Source of the DNA: Sclerurus mexicanus
Taxonomy: Eukaryota > Chordata > Aves > Passeriformes > Furnariidae
DNA: 64,000 nucleotides
Assembly (NCBI GenBank): GCA_013396755.1
Contig: VWZF01003025.1
Coordinates: 1,365,002-1,429,001, forward strand
Reading direction: 5' to 3'
Under the pieces are notes generated by a model that searched no databases, was not told the DNA's origin, and saw only the letters and a program-made list of their open reading frames with translations. The position numbers were made by a program, and so were the translations under genes. How positions within the stretch are numbered: the stretch's first letter is position 1; each line of letters starts with the position of its first letter. Positions 61,501-64,000 of the stretch are shown here, in pieces.

Positions 61501-63581
61501 ACTTAATGATAAATGCTTATCTTAAATTTCAGGAAAAACCTATGCAGTTTGTAGACTTTGTAGCCAATCTGGAGAAAACAAAAACCTCCAAGATTAAATA
61601 ACAATGGGACATTTCAGTAGAAACTGCCTTTATAACCAAGACTCTCACCTCTTCTTGGGACAGTGACCTGAATTTAGTTTGATAGCGACTTAATTCTACA
61701 TTTAAACGATGGACCACCATTTTCAAAGCATCGTTTTCATCTACCAGTTCTTGTGCTTGTTGTCTGAGAGAAAGTAATTCTGTTGCCTCCTCTATTAAAA
61801 CAAATATCCAACAAGAAAGTTCAATCAAAACTCAAGAAATGTTCACAATGATTTGTTAATTCTAGTGAAAGAGAAACTTCAATAAGAATCATATGAGAAC
61901 TTCTCTCAAAATTACTAATTACTAATAAAAACCCCAACAGCCAAGTAATTTTTTTTCATGATTATGTAATTTCTACAAATGTAGAAAATACTGTTTGGAA
62001 ACTATTTCTGAACAGATACTTGCCTAAATCAAGGACTTGAAATATACAATTACAGGAACAGGTCGTAAGAAATTAGAATAGCTACTGAACAGCTGGATGT
62101 TTCCCCCACCTTCTCTATGGGAGTGCTCTGCAGCTTCTTTAAGTCTTCTGTTTTCTTGTTCTAGTTTCTTCAGCTTTAATTGCTGTTCTTCCATTTGCTG
62201 TTTAGTTCCCTCAGACTCCTGGAGCACAGCCTGGTATGCCTTGTTCAGAGACCAGTTTTCTTGTTTTAGTTCTCTGAACTTTTCTTTAATCACATTTTCC
62301 CATGCTTGCCTTGCCCGAACAGACACATCTGTAATGCCACAGTACAAGGCATTTAAATGGTATTTTCAGACCTGACTATGAGTTTCAGCAAACTACAATT
62401 CATTTTTTCTAATACTAGCATTACGTATGAGTGACACTTTATAAGACAGAAATCAGGTCATGGCTCCTAAAAGATAAGACCAGAAAGAATAAAAGAAGTA
62501 CATGTGGAGAGAGCTGTGGAGTGACTGCAAGCTCCCACCTTTTCTCTCAGACACTGGAAACATTCCTTCTTTAAATGGGAAAGAAAGTGCCAGCAGATCT
62601 CTCTCTCCCAAGCATCAGTGACTAAAGAGGTGAGACAGAAATGTCCACTGCAGTAAGCAAAGTGTTTGTGCCCTGCATGGACCAGTCAGTCCTCTTGATC
62701 CCCCTTTATTTTAATCATCTATATAATGCGAGCTTTACCTTTCTTCCCACTGAAGGACGTCTGTTACTGAACAGAAATTACTTAACAAACCTTACAAAAG
62801 TCAAATTTTAGATTACTGGCTCACACTTCCAAGTTTTCCTTTCCATCTGTATGGGGTAAACAGCTGACTATTAAAATGAATGCTGAGAATTCAGCCTTGC
62901 CAGCATAACCTAATATCATACAGGCATCAGTATAACTGAGTACAGGACAAGATTTACACGAAACCCAGCACAGAGCTCTCTCTTGTTACTGATCACATAT
63001 AACAACTTAGGTGTTTAATAAAATGTCAGGCACTTCTGCCACTGTTAAGTTCCTGTGAGAAGGCATTGGACAGCACAGGCCTACACAAACCCATGAGCAT
63101 ATCCCATCCATGCACCACCCAAGGCTCAGAGGTGCTGGGCCTGAAACTGGCCACAAGGCAGACCATGTATCTCATGCACGTTTGCCATTTCACTTGCAAT
63201 GGGATACTTCAGAATGGTGACATCTAGTGTATACCAATTTAAGGTATTGGAGAAGTCCAGAGTGCCTTTAACTTCATTAATCATTTACTTTAGACTTCAA
63301 AAGTCACTCAGATTGAAAAATAAAAACAAGTCTAAACCACCTAAAATAAAAAGCCTGGAATTATTGTTTTGATATATATTGCAGAGCACTCAGCATTTTC
63401 TCATCTCCTGTACAGGAAAAATACTTTCACACAAACACTTATACAAGCAGAAAAATGTGTTTTTATAGCCACACACCTATTATTAAAGTGAAGATGTGTC
63501 ATAAAGTCATATTAAAATCAGAGTACCTGGGGATGGTGGAGGTTTTTCACGTATCAGATTTTCAGGTAATGATTTTTCCTC
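46319..63581 (-). CDS. CEP89: CEP89 (CCDC123), centriolar distal appendage protein, last 13 coding exons
   Basis: Coding exons on the minus strand: 63527-63581, 62110-62328, 61649-61791, 61266-61316, 60039-60122, 59198-59301, 57013-57128, 56235-56415, 55199-55366, 54356-54497, 52508-52597, 47675-47844, 46319-46559. They total 1764 nt in one continuous frame, 587 residues plus stop (human protein about 783, so roughly 200 N-terminal residues lie past the right edge). Almost all is heptad-rich coiled coil, with stretches such as QAQELVDENDALKM, VELSRYQTKF and GELEVIWES matching human CEP89. Family knowledge: CEP89 sits on mother-centriole distal appendages, is needed for basal-body docking and ciliogenesis, and has a reported mitochondrial role. 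SLC7A9 lies downstream on the same strand, as in mammals. Odd: two consecutive GC-AG introns. No lesions are seen in the exons. Confidence 0.94.
47675..47844 (-). CDS. CEP89: CEP89 penultimate exon
   Basis: 170 nt, acceptor ttccag, donor gtgggt. Encodes VYKKKAAGKLGGISLKMTEQ to ETLEEVLQQK, aligned with human EDFAGKTAQYRQEMRHL. Confidence 0.94.
47845..52507 (-). other. CEP89: CEP89 intron (4.7 kb, longest resolved)
   Basis: Separates the exons at 52508-52597 and 47675-47844. It contains the antisense RING-finger fragment at 50142-50381 and otherwise unique A/T-rich sequence. Confidence 0.8.
50142..50381 (+). pseudogene. RNF182-like RING-finger fragment, antisense inside a CEP89 intron
   Basis: A 79-residue ORF (ATG 50142, stop TAA 50379-50381) carries most of a C3HC4 RING: C17-x2-C20, C36-x-H38, C41-x2-C44, C60. 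The eighth ligand is Trp63 (CPFW where CPFC is expected). ECKIC and PKILDCLHKICTRCL resemble the RING of RNF182-type membrane E3 ligases, which continue with two TM helices. Here a stop follows within about 20 residues. A hydrophobic stretch persists in another frame just downstream (about 50410-50490), hinting at a frameshifted membrane segment. An acceptor-like tcttttcttgacag ends at 50125 and AATAAA lies at 50389-50394. It is probably a decayed RNF gene or retrocopy, but a short expressed product cannot be excluded. Confidence 0.5.
52508..52597 (-). CDS. CEP89: CEP89 exon
   Basis: 90 nt, phase 0 at both ends, acceptor ttgcag, donor gtaaac. Encodes ATSLENEKQGVLNKMIEGSL and RLGKLEEKVK. Confidence 0.94.
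54356..54497 (-). CDS. CEP89: CEP89 exon
   Basis: 142 nt, acceptor ttatag, donor gtaatt. Encodes RLSKKIGLLQLQLEEVMEKE to IAQERDHLVFL, aligned with human [21 protein letters not shown]. Confidence 0.93.
54940..54975. repeat. A/TA-rich microsatellite
   Basis: A poly-A run followed by about six TA dinucleotides and another A run within a CEP89 intron. No function visible. Confidence 0.7.
55199..55366 (-). CDS. CEP89: CEP89 exon
   Basis: 168 nt, acceptor ttgcag, weak donor gtcacg. Encodes RLQQEQEKKLCEVEDVMAKL to EMEMMQKTN, aligned with human VLQAQKKSLLLEKNSL. Confidence 0.93.
56235..56415 (-). CDS. CEP89: CEP89 exon
   Basis: 181 nt, acceptor caaaag, donor gtatgg. Encodes SKLTKQIVILEGKKQSQEEE to HLALVNDLN, coiled coil. 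Confidence 0.93.
57013..57128 (-). CDS. CEP89: CEP89 exon
   Basis: 116 nt, acceptor attacag, donor gtaaag. Encodes QQLQTQAKLVLEENGLLMEQ to DSHRQHVQE, aligned with human LQTQAKLVLEENKLLLEQ. Confidence 0.94.
57129..59197 (-). other. CEP89: CEP89 intron with GC donor (2.1 kb)
   Basis: Runs from donor gcaagt at 59197 to acceptor attacag at 57129. Unique sequence; no nested gene recognised. Confidence 0.8.
59198..59301 (-). CDS. CEP89: CEP89 exon with GC donor
   Basis: 104 nt, acceptor tcccag. Encodes EDMKNFKARVEELVKENEDL to FITPTE plus TG of a Trp codon. The donor is ATG then gcaagt (gc at 59196-59197). TG plus the next exon's G restores EWQQLQTQ, matching human EEWRQLQTQ, so GC is the true donor. 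Confidence 0.92.
60039..60122 (-). CDS. CEP89: CEP89 exon with GC donor
   Basis: 84 nt, acceptor tttaag. Encodes LDVKYLSPLLLAYEDRIREK and EDFILEHE. The donor is GAG then gcaagt (gc at 60037-60038). The only nearby GT lies 4 nt further and would break the frame, so a GC-AG intron is required. Confidence 0.92.
60301..60350 (+). repeat. 12-bp tandem repeat in a CEP89 intron
   Basis: Four copies of GAGATGCAGGAT, about 180 bp upstream (in CEP89 sense) of the exon with a GC donor at 60039. Nearly identical units suggest length polymorphism. Confidence 0.85.
61266..61316 (-). CDS. CEP89: CEP89 exon (51 nt, proline-rich)
   Basis: 51 nt, acceptor actctag, donor gtaagt. Encodes HLKLKSLPMKGPPPPWL, aligned with human LNIEGLPSKGPIPPWL. 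Confidence 0.92.
61649..61791 (-). CDS. CEP89: CEP89 exon
   Basis: 143 nt, acceptor taatag, donor gtgaga. Encodes EATELLSLRQQAQELVDEND to KFRSLSQEE, the best conserved block against human CEP89. Confidence 0.95.
62110..62328 (-). CDS. CEP89: CEP89 exon (start of coiled coil)
   Basis: 219 nt, acceptor attacag, donor gtgggg. Encodes VSVRARQAWENVIKEKFREL to AAEHSHRE, a continuous charged coiled coil aligned with human [20 protein letters not shown]. Confidence 0.93.
63527..63581 (-). CDS. CEP89: CEP89 exon (first in window)
   Basis: 55 nt, acceptor tgctag, donor gtactc. Encodes EEKSLPENLIREKPPPSP, matching the human proline-rich linker EKPPPSPD before the coiled coil. Earlier exons are outside the window. 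Confidence 0.85.
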
Positions 63582-64000
63582 CTAGCAGAGAAACAAAAAA
63601 TGAGACAATTTGTTGGAACAGTTACACTTCCTGAAGTTCTCTGAACAGCATCATTGCTAGAGAACTTAAGAAAGAAAACTTTAGGAGTTTCTTTTATATT
63701 AATCAACAAAACTTAAGGCTGGATTCACTGCTGGTAATACATGACTTCTCACTTACTCATCTTGACATCATTTTGTCACTTATCACTGTCTTCAGTCACT
63801 CGTGGACATTTGAAATTGTCAGTATTATTTTTAGTTGTCAGAAACTTCTCAAAACTACTTTTTTATGGGTGACATAAAAGTCACATAAAGCTTCTTGACC
63901 AAATAGGATGGGCATTGTTCCCACTTGTTAGTTTGTGTAAAATAAGACTCTAGACTAGTCAATTATGATATGAACTTGAACTGCCAGTCTCTGAGTATCA

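Noticed and set aside
1..64000. tRNA, rRNA and CRISPR-type arrays
   Set aside because: No cloverleaf, ribosomal or spaced direct-repeat pattern was seen on either strand by eye.

Overview
This is a vertebrate nuclear window, and almost certainly avian. It carries many fragments of the bird and reptile LINE CR1 (ends resembling AAGGTCCCTTCCAACCC plus a short octamer tail), multi-exon genes with long introns, and a gene pair whose proteins match two vertebrate neighbours exon by exon. A single undetermined base (n) sits at 10951. The species cannot be fixed from the sequence.

Two real protein-coding genes are supported, both on the minus strand and in the order found in mammals. SLC7A9 (b0,+AT, the light chain of the cystine / dibasic amino acid transporter) runs from its start codon at 38683 down to its stop at 28560. 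All 12 coding exons can be placed, giving 493 residues once one extra base in coding exon 4 is discounted. CEP89 (a centriolar distal-appendage coiled-coil protein) has its last 13 coding exons here, 63581 down to 46319 (587 residues and stop). Its N-terminal part lies beyond the right edge. The transporter acts at the apical membrane of kidney and gut epithelia and the other protein at the mother centriole, so their adjacency is ancestral synteny, not a functional operon.

Layout: 1-28.4 kb has no recognisable coding exon. It holds about nine CR1 fragments (2.4-22.6 kb), a possible minus-strand 3' UTR ending near 8.04 kb, a 51-bp-period minisatellite (24.3-25.1 kb), a GC-richer stretch and a very degenerate repeat of about 42 bp (25.9-26.2 kb). 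SLC7A9 fills 28.4-38.9 kb. A 7-kb intergenic stretch with candidate homeodomain, GATA and HNF1-like sites follows (39-46.3 kb). CEP89 fills 46.3 kb to the end. One of its introns carries, on the opposite strand, a short ORF encoding an RNF182-like RING finger that lacks its last zinc ligand.

The most unusual observations are three non-canonical GC-AG introns among 23 resolved introns (two consecutive in CEP89, one at the first coding junction of SLC7A9), a one-base insertion that breaks SLC7A9 exon 4, an 11-bp tandem repeat that forms an array of consensus-like 5' splice sites just upstream of the SLC7A9 start exon, and the RING-finger fragment. Gene identities rest on my recall of the human proteins. 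No database search was run.
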